NCBI GenBank assembly: GCA_002501605.1
Contig: DANW01000041.1
Span: 1 to 18,946, forward strand
Direction: 5' to 3'
DNA: 18,946 bases
Source of the DNA: Euryarchaeota archaeon UBA28
GTDB taxonomy: Archaea; Thermoplasmatota; Poseidoniia; Poseidoniales; Thalassarchaeaceae
Part shown: piece after piece, positions 1-8,556 of the stretch
How the letters are laid out: each line of letters opens with the position of its first letter
Position numbering within the stretch: the first letter of the stretch is position 1
Program-made: the position numbers and the translations under genes
Notes under the pieces: generated by a model
What the model saw: the letters and a program-made list of their open reading frames with translations, nothing else
Told to the model about the DNA's origin: nothing
The model's database searches: none

Positions 1-339
1 TAGCATTATTGACCATTCCTTGAGATGAAGAAATCCACTTTCCTCTCCGAGAATTCCCCCTCTGCTCCAGTCTCCTCCAGAGGACAGCTCCCCAATTCCA
101 TAGTCCCAAGCACCCATCACAACTGATGCTGAAACCAAGGCAAGTGAGACGGCCTCGTATTTGCCCCAAAACTTTCGAGATGCGTAGACATGAAATCTGA
201 ACTGAAGTATCAGTACATCAATAAATTCAAAATACTTAGAATACGAGTAGAGGTTTGTTGTTCGCTCAAAATCGGATAATCTCATGACTTGGCTATCCAC
301 TGCGGTGCCCCCTCCGTCAGTCACGGTAGCATCGTCCAT
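1..339 (-). CDS. 5' part of an unrecognised, possibly membrane-associated protein (runs off the window)
   Basis: The minus strand is open from an ATG at 339 to position 1 (113 codons) with no stop, so only the N-terminal part is present. The N-terminus is acidic and Gly-rich (MDDATVTDGGGTAVDS). An aromatic stretch follows (YSKYFEFIDVLILQFRFHVY), then a fairly hydrophobic segment (AVSLALVSASVVMGAW, about residues 67-82) that could be a membrane helix. I do not recognise the family. The start at 339 is preferred because a TATA-like CCTTATGT lies about 26 bases upstream, which suits a leaderless archaeal mRNA. The frame also stays open to an earlier ATG at 396, which would add 19 residues but sits almost against the tRNA-Ser gene and lacks such a box. 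The reading frame is sound; the function is unknown. Confidence 0.6.
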   Translation of the reverse strand, partial: MDDATVTDGGGTAVDSQVMRLSDFERTTNLYSYSKYFEFIDVLILQFRFHVYASRKFWGKYEAVSLALVSASVVMGAWDYGIGELSSGGDWSRGGILGEESGFLHLKEWSIML

Positions 340-361
340 GATGTCTACCAAGAGACAGATG

Positions 362-370
362 ACATAAGGG
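362..370 (-). promoter_or_regulatory. TATA-like box for the partial minus-strand gene
   Basis: On the minus strand this reads CCCTTATGT, centred about 26 bases before the ATG at 339. That is the usual archaeal TATA-to-start distance for a leaderless transcript. The call rests on position and AT content only. Confidence 0.35.
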
Positions 371-387
371 GCTCGCCGATTAGAGTG

Positions 388-392
388 AAAAA
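388..392 (-). terminator. Oligo-T tract after tRNA-Ser
   Basis: Reading away from the tRNA-Ser 3' end, the minus strand has ATTTTTC 13-18 bases after the CCA. A short T run is the common archaeal intrinsic termination signal, so this probably ends the tRNA transcript. Confidence 0.4.
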
Positions 393-405
393 TCATTCAA
401 TTTAG

Positions 406-491
406 TGGCGCCGAGACGGAGATTTGAACTCCGGAGGGATGAACCCACATGATTTCCAGTCATGCGCAATACCAGGCTATGCGATCTCGGC
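406..491 (-). tRNA. tRNA-Ser (anticodon GGA)
   Basis: Reading the minus strand from 491, the acceptor stem is GCCGAGA paired with TCTCGGC. It is followed by discriminator G and an encoded CCA (406-408). The anticodon stem ATGA/TCAT encloses loop CTGGAAA, giving anticodon GGA, which decodes UCC and UCU. The T-arm has GGAG TTCAAAT CTCC, and a long variable arm lies between the anticodon arm and T-arm, as expected for a class II tRNA-Ser. No intron is visible. The gene is divergent from tRNA-Thr, with 92 bases between them. Confidence 0.95.
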
Positions 492-497
492 CGCGCT

Positions 498-534
498 TCT
501 CCGAATCGTGTGGATGTCTTGAGTTCATCGGAGA
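498..534. repeat. Inverted repeat between the two divergent tRNA genes
   Basis: TCTCCGA (498-504) and TCGGAGA (528-534) are perfect 7-base inverted repeats with a 23-base loop. They lie in the 92-base gap between tRNA-Ser and tRNA-Thr. The repeat could mark shared promoter architecture or be chance. No clear TATA box was seen for either tRNA. Confidence 0.3.
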
Positions 535-583
535 GCTTACTCATCGTAACACCCAAAGGTGGTGAACCATTCCCACAAGTTGC

Positions 584-658
584 GCCACTGTGGCTTAGGG
601 GTATAGCATCCCATTGGTAATGGGAAGGTCGGGAGTTCAATTCTCCCCAGTGGCTCCA
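584..658 (+). tRNA. tRNA-Thr (anticodon GGT)
   Basis: The acceptor stem GCCACTG pairs with CAGTGGC, followed by discriminator T and an encoded CCA (656-658). The anticodon stem TCCCA/TGGGA encloses loop TTGGTAA, giving anticodon GGT, which decodes ACC and ACU. The T-arm is GGGAG TTCAATT CTCCC, and the D-arm contains the conserved GG. No intron is visible. A T discriminator is known for archaeal tRNA-Thr. Confidence 0.96.
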
Positions 659-681
659 TTTCTCAGACTCAATTTACTCAG

Positions 682-690
682 TTTTAGCTA
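682..690 (+). promoter_or_regulatory. Weak TATA-like element before the giant surface-protein gene
   Basis: TTTTAGCTA lies about 35 bases before the ATG at 721. No Shine-Dalgarno sequence precedes that ATG (TTCATTCATA), so a very short leader or leaderless mRNA is expected. The match to an archaeal TATA box is weak. Confidence 0.25.
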
Positions 691-720
691 TCTTGGCACT
701 AACGCACCAATTCATTCATA

Positions 721-3700
721 ATGTCTGTAATTATACGAGACTACATGTCGAACAACCGTAGGAGGCTCGCTGGGGCCCTAGTACTACTGATGTTACTAGC
801 ACCGATCACGAACGCAGCAACCACTTCTTGGGCAGGACCGTCTACGGTTAATACTGCAGGAGGAGAAACAACACTAACTGGATTTAGAGCTCCTGGGAAT
901 GCTACGATTATGGATGGATGGGCGCATATTACCGATTCTCCAATGGCCGCGTCTCAGACTCCAGCCGATGTGATGGACATTTTTGTGCTAGAGAATGGTA
1001 CAGCATCCGGCACGACTACAGACTACCGGAATGGAAACCTTTCACTGGTCGATGACGGGTCTCTCAACACCATAAACAATTTTGATCGTGGAAACTACTC
1101 CATAGAAATGGACTCATCATATCTTCCCGGACCGCCATCAATCATTCTGGTTAAGTGGGAGAATTCACAAGGATACGCCCCTCACCCAAGCTGCGGTGGA
1201 TTGAGGGGGTACAACCTGACTTCTGGCTTCGATGATAACAACAATGGCCAGCTAGATGCAGCTGAAATAATCCAGACCGATTATCTCTGTACTACAAACC
1301 AAACCATACAAGGGGGCAACGGACGTGTACAGAATGGGACGGTAGTGAATGGGTCATTCCAGTACAGTCAGCAACCCGTTCTTGAAGGAAACACCAATTG
1401 CATCTTCGGAGGAAAGTCCGTCACTTACGGGAACGACTACGGAAACTATTACGATGATGACACCACATTGAATGCCACTGAGACGGATGGGACAGTCTAT
1501 CTCTGTAATAGAGACACATATTGGTCAGCTACAATACTAGACTTCAATGGAACTGTAAACGGGGCCAATCAGACCCTACCTTACGGTGTCGCACCTTCCC
1601 AAGCATCCGAAGGTTCTGTTGTCGTAGCAACCAAGCCAGGTGAAGGACTAGGTTCGGGCGTGGACACGTGGATAACACTCCCCTCCTTTACAGTCCCAGC
1701 CCAGAACCTCAGAAACAATTTCTTCTTAACCTTCGATCACTGGTACCATCTGGATGGTAGCAACGGAGGTGCTTGGATTGAGTACAGAACTGCAGGCTCA
1801 TCTGTATGGAATTGGGTCTCTCCCGACGGAGGCTACTCGGCATATATCGACAGTACGAACATAGATGTCAACGGGGCTTTCGCTGGTGGGCAACTTCCCG
1901 TATTCACAGGTGCCACCCACAGCGGATGGCAATCCGAGACACTAAACCTGACCAGCCTATTCTCGGATCCAAGTATCAACAACTCTGCGGGTGTCGAGTT
2001 CAGATTCAGAGTATGGACATCCAACTCCTCGGCCACTACGCCGGGCTGGTTCCTAGACGACATCAGATACTTCAACGCGGGCAATGGCCAGGGTGTCTGG
2101 CACCACGGGTGTGATGTGAATGGCTGGTACTATAGCCTCTCGGGGACTTCTTGTTACTATTCCAACAACGCTCTTGGATATCTCACAGTGCCGATAGACC
2201 TCTACAATGTCACCGACTTGGAGTTCGATCTTCATTGGGATTTAGAGGGCTCCAGCTGGGATAATGCATGCATAGAGCTCTCCGCCAACAATGGGGCTTC
2301 ATGGACCGACATCTCTTCCACCGGAACCTCATCGATAACAACACAATGCAGATCAAGGTCAGGGGCCATTCCGGGATCATCTGGTTATGCAGATTCAGAT
2401 GGCAATATAGCCTCACTGACCTATGGAACTGGTCAGGTATCCACAGACGACAGTGGAGGAATGGTGACGATATCCAACTCTGTCCCAGCCGCGAATCAAG
2501 TGAATGGCTCATTACTGAGATTTGTCGTTCAGACAGACGCTTCAGTTCAGTACGGTAACCCTGGTGGAAACAGCGATCCAGACTCCAGAGAGGGATTAAC
2601 AGTCTATGCCTACAGGACGATGGATTGGTTGGGCGATGCAATAAATTCGTTTACCATACCAGGAAACGCCACCACAACCGGAGGCGACTGGCAGTTCATG
2701 ACCCTAAATTCAGGGTATATCGATGTCCCTCATAATTTTGAGGACTCGACAGTATCGGCACCAGAAAGCGATCAAGAACCAGGCTTCTCGAATATGTACA
2801 GGTATTCCTCCTCAGGAACCCAGGTCTGCAGTTCAGAGAGGTGCAAGTGGGTGGTGTCAGAGCCTTCCACTACATATGGCCCCGAGTCTGCCAACTCATT
2901 CCCATACATGTACAAAATAGGCGTCAACGGTGGAACTGACACGTTCTACGAGTCCAGCCTTGTTACACCCTACTACACAGTTTCATCAATTGGTGAGTCC
3001 TCATTTTCCTGGGACATGTCCGTTTGCTTGGACTATGGTACTGGGAATTATGTCTACGTGGGAGGGGCACTTTGGATGAGGGTTAACGGAGGGCAATGGC
3101 AACATGTGGACATGCCCTCGTATACCGACAGACAATACATGTCAACCAGCTACTCTTACACAATCAATGATGGTCTAGAAATTTGGACACGTGTTCACTG
3201 CAACAGTAACGATTGGGACTCATATGAGGTGGATTTGTCCCAGTATAAGGGAGACGATGTCCAATTCAAGTTCGCCATGGGTGCGAGATTCAACGATGCC
3301 AATTCAGGTTGGCACATTGACAACGTTGGTATCAAGCAGGGTAACTTCAGTCAGCCTGGATCATGGACGAGCCCCACTTTCTCAATAACAGGCGATGACT
3401 CCTTCAACAGGGGTATGATAGAGATTGATGGTACCTCGGATGATTTCGTCAACAATACGATTACAGGCACAATCATTGATTCTGTATCGGGTAATCCGTT
3501 ACCGGGGTATACAGACTTGTCATTCCCGATTAGCCTATCAGGCGTAGACTCTCAAACATATCCAACTCTGAAGTTGACTGTTGACATGGATACAACTAAC
3601 CCGTTGGCGACCCCAATGATAGAATATATCCGAATAGGAGGAAAGAGACTACTTACAGCAGATATGATGGGGGTAAATGGCTGGCAGATGACAAATGTTG

Positions 3701-6700
3701 AGAGGGTTGACGGCCTTATCAACGCCACAAGCATATCCGGGACAATATCGTCAGACTATCTGCATTCTATCAGGCCAATCAAGGCCTTAACATTCGGTGG
3801 AAACTCCTCCACGAATGTTCAGATTGAGGTTCTAGATCAAGAGGGCAACTCAGTCGGTAGCACGTCCAAAGGAGGTTCTCTTCTATTCCCTACCCCAAGA
3901 ACAGGATACTCTTTGGAAATCACCCTGCCGACTAATGGATACATTGACAGGCTTGAGATTTCCCACCTTTATGGGGAACCAGCATCAGACTTAGAGATAG
4001 ACTTCGCAAATGATGGGGTTCTTGATTGGTCTTTCCCAAACCAATTGGCTAGAGGGCACTACGCATGGCAGACAAATCTACTACAAGGTCAGGTAGTTGG
4101 GTCTTCCGAGGGTTCTAAGTCTGTTACTATGGACATAGGGCCAACATCGACATCCGCATATGCTATTGTTCCTACAAGTGGCTACGTTAACACCGGACTC
4201 ATATCCCTTCTTTCCGACTCCGATGGATTTGAATCACCAGTCGATATCGATGTTTCAGGGGTTACATTCTCTACTGGATCAGAGACTGAGAGATTCACAT
4301 CCGAGCTTAATTCAAACCAGATTTCAGCTATAAATTACCTTACATCAGGGTGGTCGGATTCAGTCACAGACAGAGAATGGAGGGTGGTAGAGTTCGCTCT
4401 GACTTCATCACAGGCACAAACTGTGACGCTGACAGGCTTGGCACTAGGCTACACCATATTCGAAAACGTTTCAGATATATCTAATCCGATATCACAGTAT
4501 CACTCTGACAACACACAAGGGGATACTCCACCAGTGGAGATAGCAATACCCGTTACTATTTCTTCTTCTACGGGTTCTGTCTCGATTGACGGGGAGCTGG
4601 TGTATGATTTCATCATGACCAACAGGGACTTCCAGGTCCCCAATACCCTATATCCAGATGGTAATATCAATGAAATAGAGACCGCTCATCACCATCTCAA
4701 TGACAACACATTACTCTCGGCAATAGAGCTCACGGGCTCCGCCTCCGACGGTCAGATAATCTCGTTTAGAGTCGAAAACGGCAATGATGGACTGTGGGGC
4801 ATGGGAAGTGATCCTGTAACATTCACGCAATTATCCGGAAGCAATGTCGCTCCACTTGACACCTCTCTTTCATATGTGGAGATGGTAACTCACCCAGACG
4901 GAAATGAGGATGTGATGGTTAATTGGATGTTCGATGTAAACTGGAATTGGGACGATGTGGAATCTATACGATGGGTTTCTACTGCTCTTGATTCAAATGG
5001 AGAGTTTGTTTGGCCGGCTGTATCATTAAGCGGACAGGGTAACTCAAAGGCCGTTGAGAACGATATCCAGATTGAGTCGTTTGAAGTCCGTGACGAATAT
5101 GGAAGGCTTCTCTCCAATCAGTTCTCTACATTCTATCCGTTCCCTGTCAAGTCCACCAATGATGTCAGCGTATCTGGTACAGTCAGATTCCAAGACGCAT
5201 CGGATGCAAGACCCCAAGCCTCGGACTTCCTAGTCGGACTGAACATGTCAGGATCACTTTATTCCATGACCATGGGTGAAAATGGATCCTTCGAAACCAC
5301 AGTCGATTGGCTGAGCTCTTCGATTGCTGGTAGCGAGGTGACCCTCTCTCCAATGATACTCACAGTGGGACCTTCTGGATCCACAGTTGGAGCCATAGAC
5401 ACCACAGGGGCACCACCACAGGTAAGCATTATCGTGGACTCAAACGCCCCAGTGGCAGGGCCACTACAGGTCAATACCCCAACAGGCCTTCAGGATGCAC
5501 ACGGGAAAGTTTGGGACCCGACAGTACCACTGTCCTTGTTTGTAACAATCGATGAGCCTGAGGCCCGAGGAGAATCTATCACTCTACACTATTGGAGAGG
5601 GACCACCGATGATACCAACATGGATGGAATCGCTGATGAAGATGAATATCTTAGCCAGACGCAACCCCTCTCTTCTGGGATGACAGGCCAACAGCAGGTT
5701 AATTTTGTTGGAATTGATGTAAGTGCCCAAGATTTCAATAGTCCAGTTCACATGTACATCGAAGGCACAGATTGGGCAGGGCTATCGTATCAGGAAGGAG
5801 GCACTGGCGGATCTGTCGGGGCTGAGAACTCTTGGGCCTCTGTCATAGTTGCTACAGACGAACCTACCAGCATACCATCATCAGGTTACTCACTCGACTC
5901 AGAGATAGGATTCTTGATGGCAGGACAAACTCACACATTCTCAATGCAGATAGAGGAAGCTAACGGCATAGGGACTCTGGACAATATTACTATCATGTTG
6001 TGTGGGGATGGTCCAAGTAACGTCGGCAAGATGTCTTACGATCCTTCGAGGGGCACACTATGGTCATCACCTGACAGCATGGTGACTCCCCTCTCAGTTC
6101 AGACTCAGAGCGTCACATCTACTGTTACCCAGCTAAGTATGCAATTCACACTTTCTTGGGAATACCCATGGGAGGAGTCTCAGTTATCATGCAAGCCAAG
6201 TGTCTCAATATTGGATGACTTAAACACTGTAGCATATCAGAATAACATCGGAGAACTTTCATGGCAATTGGATAATAAATTCATGGCAATGCCCGATTCA
6301 ATAGTTGATTTGACCGAACCAGTTATGGAGGCTATCGATGGGCAACTATTCCTGAGACAAGGCGATGAGTTCAGTATTTCCGGCTCAATAGTTTATGCTG
6401 GTTCAGGTGTTCCAATCACGGACATCCCAGAAGGGCTCATGGTCGAGGCATCTGTAATTTATGGCTCTGCGACTATCTCATCTGACGCTGACGTAACCTC
6501 CAATTCTAGGTTTACTATCACTTTACCTCTACCTGATAGAGTGCCATTGAGCCCATACATGGGCGTTTCTGTTGAGGTCATGAATGTCCCAGGTTTGGGA
6601 AGCTCATCTTCCAACGAGGACTTTTCTGTGGTAGTGGATAGTAGATCGCCTACTGCGTTGTTCGATCAGATTTCTTATCCCGACTCATCTCTAACAATCA

Positions 6701-7614
6701 TAGAATCTGATAGAGTGGACGATGTTAAGGTAACAGTTACCATAAATGATGAAGTTGGCATGCAAGACGGTCCATTGCAGGTTTCATGGGTTTACCTCCG
6801 TGGCAATTCTCCAATCGTTGGAACAGAAGACAGTGGAGAATTGGTGATGATATCAGAGGGAGATAGGTCATCGTCCTCGAATTGGGCTGATGTTTACCAG
6901 TCCCGCCTGGACATGACGCCCAAGAACGAGATGAAGATCGAAGCCGGAGATGCAATTGCTTTCTGGGTAACTTCCACGGATAAGGCGGGTAATGTGATTT
7001 CTGGACTCGGGAGTGAATCAGCACCCAAGGTTCCAGCGCTCAGGATAATGGAATTCCTAGGGGATTATGTCAGAGCGGTTTCATCCCCTACGGCCCCATT
7101 AATGAATGAGATTGTCACAATCGAAACATTCTGGGAAAATACAGGAAAGCGAGATGGAACTTTGGTAGTGGGCCTTTACGAACTTATCTATGAGGTCGAC
7201 TCCAGTGGTGAGTCATCAGAGAGATGGCAACCGTCTCTGACTACTGCCCAGACCGGAGATATGGAAATATCCCTTGGTGCAGAATCCACTAGTGTCAGAG
7301 TCACCTTCAAGTGGGAGGCAACCTCACCGGGACAACCAAACCTGTACATCGTCACAGATGTTGATGGTGACGGTACTATCGGCGAGGAAGATTTCAATGC
7401 GGCCAACATCGCAGTCGGAGGAATCAGTGTAACGCCCCCTCCAAGCCAAGATGAAGGGTCTGCTGACAGTGCCATTATGATGATCGGAGGAGTAGCTATA
7501 GTCGCGATTGGTGCGATTGCATTCCTAATGAGTCGAAGAGGTACTGAGGATGATATGTACTACGAAGATGACGACTATGAGTACTACGACGATGAGGAAG
7601 AGGACTACGAGTGA
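721..7614 (+). CDS. Giant secreted, membrane-anchored surface protein (2297 aa)
   Basis: The N-terminus has a signal peptide: a basic stretch (NNRRR), hydrophobic GALVLLMLLAPI, then a likely cleavage site after ITNA near residue 33. Two cysteine-bounded modules follow: C158-C190, with GG and a DDNNNGQLD Ca-type loop, and the more degenerate C227-C262. They resemble the DUF7151-type repeat. Long beta-rich regions come next. Two end in the MAM/jelly-roll-like signature GWFLDDI (442-448) and GWHIDNV (863-869). EF-hand-like loops lie at 1631-1642 (DTNMDGIADEDE) and 2213-2225. Residues 2252-2271 form one membrane helix, followed by RR and a tail in which 21 of the last 22 residues are Asp, Glu or Tyr. 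The expected topology is a huge extracellular part anchored at the C-terminus. ATG 721 was chosen; ATG 745 is an alternative and keeps the signal peptide. No protease or glycosidase active site was recognised, so adhesion or cell-envelope structure is an inference. Confidence 0.9.
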   Translation: MSVIIRDYMSNNRRRLAGALVLLMLLAPITNAATTSWAGPSTVNTAGGETTLTGFRAPGNATIMDGWAHITDSPMAASQTPADVMDIFVLENGTASGTTTDYRNGNLSLVDDGSLNTINNFDRGNYSIEMDSSYLPGPPSIILVKWENSQGYAPHPSCGGLRGYNLTSGFDDNNNGQLDAAEIIQTDYLCTTNQTIQGGNGRVQNGTVVNGSFQYSQQPVLEGNTNCIFGGKSVTYGNDYGNYYDDDTTLNATETDGTVYLCNRDTYWSATILDFNGTVNGANQTLPYGVAPSQASEGSVVVATKPGEGLGSGVDTWITLPSFTVPAQNLRNNFFLTFDHWYHLDGSNGGAWIEYRTAGSSVWNWVSPDGGYSAYIDSTNIDVNGAFAGGQLPVFTGATHSGWQSETLNLTSLFSDPSINNSAGVEFRFRVWTSNSSATTPGWFLDDIRYFNAGNGQGVWHHGCDVNGWYYSLSGTSCYYSNNALGYLTVPIDLYNVTDLEFDLHWDLEGSSWDNACIELSANNGASWTDISSTGTSSITTQCRSRSGAIPGSSGYADSDGNIASLTYGTGQVSTDDSGGMVTISNSVPAANQVNGSLLRFVVQTDASVQYGNPGGNSDPDSREGLTVYAYRTMDWLGDAINSFTIPGNATTTGGDWQFMTLNSGYIDVPHNFEDSTVSAPESDQEPGFSNMYRYSSSGTQVCSSERCKWVVSEPSTTYGPESANSFPYMYKIGVNGGTDTFYESSLVTPYYTVSSIGESSFSWDMSVCLDYGTGNYVYVGGALWMRVNGGQWQHVDMPSYTDRQYMSTSYSYTINDGLEIWTRVHCNSNDWDSYEVDLSQYKGDDVQFKFAMGARFNDANSGWHIDNVGIKQGNFSQPGSWTSPTFSITGDDSFNRGMIEIDGTSDDFVNNTITGTIIDSVSGNPLPGYTDLSFPISLSGVDSQTYPTLKLTVDMDTTNPLATPMIEYIRIGGKRLLTADMMGVNGWQMTNVERVDGLINATSISGTISSDYLHSIRPIKALTFGGNSSTNVQIEVLDQEGNSVGSTSKGGSLLFPTPRTGYSLEITLPTNGYIDRLEISHLYGEPASDLEIDFANDGVLDWSFPNQLARGHYAWQTNLLQGQVVGSSEGSKSVTMDIGPTSTSAYAIVPTSGYVNTGLISLLSDSDGFESPVDIDVSGVTFSTGSETERFTSELNSNQISAINYLTSGWSDSVTDREWRVVEFALTSSQAQTVTLTGLALGYTIFENVSDISNPISQYHSDNTQGDTPPVEIAIPVTISSSTGSVSIDGELVYDFIMTNRDFQVPNTLYPDGNINEIETAHHHLNDNTLLSAIELTGSASDGQIISFRVENGNDGLWGMGSDPVTFTQLSGSNVAPLDTSLSYVEMVTHPDGNEDVMVNWMFDVNWNWDDVESIRWVSTALDSNGEFVWPAVSLSGQGNSKAVENDIQIESFEVRDEYGRLLSNQFSTFYPFPVKSTNDVSVSGTVRFQDASDARPQASDFLVGLNMSGSLYSMTMGENGSFETTVDWLSSSIAGSEVTLSPMILTVGPSGSTVGAIDTTGAPPQVSIIVDSNAPVAGPLQVNTPTGLQDAHGKVWDPTVPLSLFVTIDEPEARGESITLHYWRGTTDDTNMDGIADEDEYLSQTQPLSSGMTGQQQVNFVGIDVSAQDFNSPVHMYIEGTDWAGLSYQEGGTGGSVGAENSWASVIVATDEPTSIPSSGYSLDSEIGFLMAGQTHTFSMQIEEANGIGTLDNITIMLCGDGPSNVGKMSYDPSRGTLWSSPDSMVTPLSVQTQSVTSTVTQLSMQFTLSWEYPWEESQLSCKPSVSILDDLNTVAYQNNIGELSWQLDNKFMAMPDSIVDLTEPVMEAIDGQLFLRQGDEFSISGSIVYAGSGVPITDIPEGLMVEASVIYGSATISSDADVTSNSRFTITLPLPDRVPLSPYMGVSVEVMNVPGLGSSSSNEDFSVVVDSRSPTALFDQISYPDSSLTIIESDRVDDVKVTVTINDEVGMQDGPLQVSWVYLRGNSPIVGTEDSGELVMISEGDRSSSSNWADVYQSRLDMTPKNEMKIEAGDAIAFWVTSTDKAGNVISGLGSESAPKVPALRIMEFLGDYVRAVSSPTAPLMNEIVTIETFWENTGKRDGTLVVGLYELIYEVDSSGESSERWQPSLTTAQTGDMEISLGAESTSVRVTFKWEATSPGQPNLYIVTDVDGDGTIGEEDFNAANIAVGGISVTPPPSQDEGSADSAIMMIGGVAIVAIGAIAFLMSRRGTEDDMYYEDDDYEYYDDEEEDYE

Positions 7615-7615
7615 C

Positions 7616-7660
7616 GTATCTCCTAGTGTAAGGAAAAGGCTGTCAAGCCGGTTTAGATAC
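7616..7660 (+). terminator. Nested inverted repeats after the giant gene (candidate 3' structure)
   Basis: GTATCT (7616-7621) pairs with AGATAC (7655-7660). Inside it GGCT (7638-7641) pairs with AGCC (7646-7649) around loop GTCA. The structure begins one base after the stop codon. It lacks a long T tract, so a role as terminator or mRNA-end stabiliser is only a suggestion. Confidence 0.3.
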
Positions 7661-7668
7661 CTCTGGTG

Positions 7669-7674
7669 TTTATA
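7669..7674 (+). promoter_or_regulatory. TATA box for the 53-residue gene
   Basis: TTTATA is the best archaeal TATA-like match in this 118-base intergenic region. It would place transcription start near 7697-7700, giving a leader of about 33 bases before ATG 7733. Confidence 0.4.
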
Positions 7675-7698
7675 GGCCATGTCTCTATTATTTCCTCC

Positions 7699-7712
7699 GA
7701 GGGTTTTCCCTC
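7699..7712 (+). promoter_or_regulatory. Hairpin in the leader of the 53-residue gene
   Basis: GAGGG (7699-7703) and CCCTC (7708-7712) form a perfect 5-bp stem around TTTT. It falls close to the expected transcription start. It could be a 5' leader hairpin, or the end of the upstream transcript. Confidence 0.35.
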
Positions 7713-7732
7713 AGATGGGATGCGTGAGGTAA

Positions 7733-7894
7733 ATGGACGAGAGTTTGTCACTGGAAGAACTTAGAGAGGAAATCGATGATTTGAAGGACTTGGTAAAGAC
7801 CCTGCTTACAATAATTATGGAAGAGGCGGACGGAGTTCAATCAGGTGCAGCTCCTTCAATTCCTAATCAACCCAAGCGTGGATATTGCATGTAG
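7733..7894 (+). CDS. Small acidic helical protein (53 aa), unrecognised
   Basis: ATG 7733 to TAG 7894 encodes 53 residues. The first half is a strongly amphipathic acidic helix (SLEELREEIDDLKDLVKTLL) with heptad-like leucines, suggesting a coiled coil or a helix used in oligomerisation or partner binding. The tail is loose, with Pro, Gln and Lys, and ends GYCM, carrying the only cysteine. There is no signal peptide, so it should be cytoplasmic. A TATA-like box lies about 60 bases upstream. GAGGT sits just 2 bases before the ATG, too close to be a normal ribosome site. The TAG is immediately followed by the stop of the convergent alkA-like gene. The protein-like composition and neat fit between neighbours argue that it is real; the function is unknown. 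Confidence 0.7.
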   Translation: MDESLSLEELREEIDDLKDLVKTLLTIIMEEADGVQSGAAPSIPNQPKRGYCM

Positions 7895-8524
7895 TCAGTA
7901 TCCAACAGGGTCAGGGTCAGTCATTCTCCAGAGGTACCATGTTGCCACAGTTCTGAATGGCTTCCAGGATTCCGCGATTCTAATGATATCGCCCTTATCT
8001 AGGGATTCCCCGTTATTGTAGAGCCTCTCCATCGTTCTTATCGCGCCTATATCCCCCATTGGAAAAACGTCAGCCCTCAATAGAGAGAATATCAGAATCA
8101 TCTCAGCCGTCCACAGACCTATGCCTTTGATGGATGTGAGGGATTCTATAACCTCATCATTTGATAATGACTCCCAGTCTATCTCGCCCATCCCAGAATT
8201 CCATTTCTCAGCTACGCCCAGAACGTATGACGCCTTCCTGTATGAAAGCCCACACCCTCTCATTGTTTCTTCGTCTACCTTTAGAACATTTTTTGGTTCA
8301 ATTGTACCAACGGCGTTTTGGAGTCTTGCCCATACTGATTCCGCCGCCGCATTGGATATTTGCTGCCCAACTATTGATCTGATCAGTGTCAGGAATACAT
8401 TCCCCTTCGAGGTGAGTAATGGAAGATATTTTTCTTTAATTATCTCCGCCATGATTTCATCACTATTACTTAGATGAGTAGTTGCCTCTTCCCAATAATC
8501 AGGGGCCTTGCCCTCCAGTCCCAT
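7895..8524 (-). CDS. alkA: DNA-3-methyladenine glycosylase, HhH-GPD family (AlkA/Mag1-like)
   Basis: This 209-residue protein belongs to the helix-hairpin-helix GPD glycosylases that remove alkylated bases such as 3-methyladenine, starting base excision repair in the cytoplasm. Visible marks are the N-terminal LIRSIVGQQIS (47-56), typical of the family, and the hairpin LTSIKGIGLWTAEMIL (129-144) that grips DNA. The catalytic aspartate is D158 in FPMGDIGAIR. The conserved C-terminal segment is SWKPFRTVATWYLWR (186-200). No Fe-S cysteine cluster is present, which argues against endonuclease III or MutY. The length matches the short yeast Mag1 and Deinococcus AlkA2 class, without the extra N-terminal domain of E. 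coli AlkA. ATG 8524 has a TATA-like TAGTATT about 28 bases upstream, so the mRNA is probably leaderless. The gene is convergent with the 53-residue gene and divergent from the HTHD protein gene. Confidence 0.92.
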   Translation of the reverse strand: MGLEGKAPDYWEEATTHLSNSDEIMAEIIKEKYLPLLTSKGNVFLTLIRSIVGQQISNAAAESVWARLQNAVGTIEPKNVLKVDEETMRGCGLSYRKASYVLGVAEKWNSGMGEIDWESLSNDEVIESLTSIKGIGLWTAEMILIFSLLRADVFPMGDIGAIRTMERLYNNGESLDKGDIIRIAESWKPFRTVATWYLWRMTDPDPVGY

Positions 8525-8545
8525 GAATCTTGGAAATCCTCATGG

Positions 8546-8556
8546 TTCAATACTAC
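8546..8556. promoter_or_regulatory. Shared divergent promoter core (alkA / HTHD protein)
   Basis: The 50 bases between the two start codons contain TTCAATACTAC. On plus it is centred about 25 bases before ATG 8575; on minus (TAGTATTGAA) about 27 bases before ATG 8524. One AT-rich element may thus serve as the TATA region for both leaderless genes. Confidence 0.4.

Noticed and set aside
380..640. Minus-strand open frame of 86 codons over the tRNA pair
   Set aside because: It spans both tRNA genes and reads as tRNA complement, so it is not a protein gene.
1806..2641. Several alternate-frame open reading frames inside the giant surface-protein gene
   Set aside because: They lie within a strongly supported coding frame and have low-complexity, shadow-like translations.
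5611..5646. Dockerin domain in the giant protein, based on its EF-hand-like loop
   Set aside because: There is a single loop here and another far away near residue 2213. A dockerin needs two close paired loops, so no cellulosome-type role is supported.
7679..7732. 17-codon upstream frame ending directly at the 53-residue gene ATG
   Set aside because: Its ATG is only about 5 bases after the TATA-like box, so it would probably not be in the transcript. The peptide shows no protein-like character.
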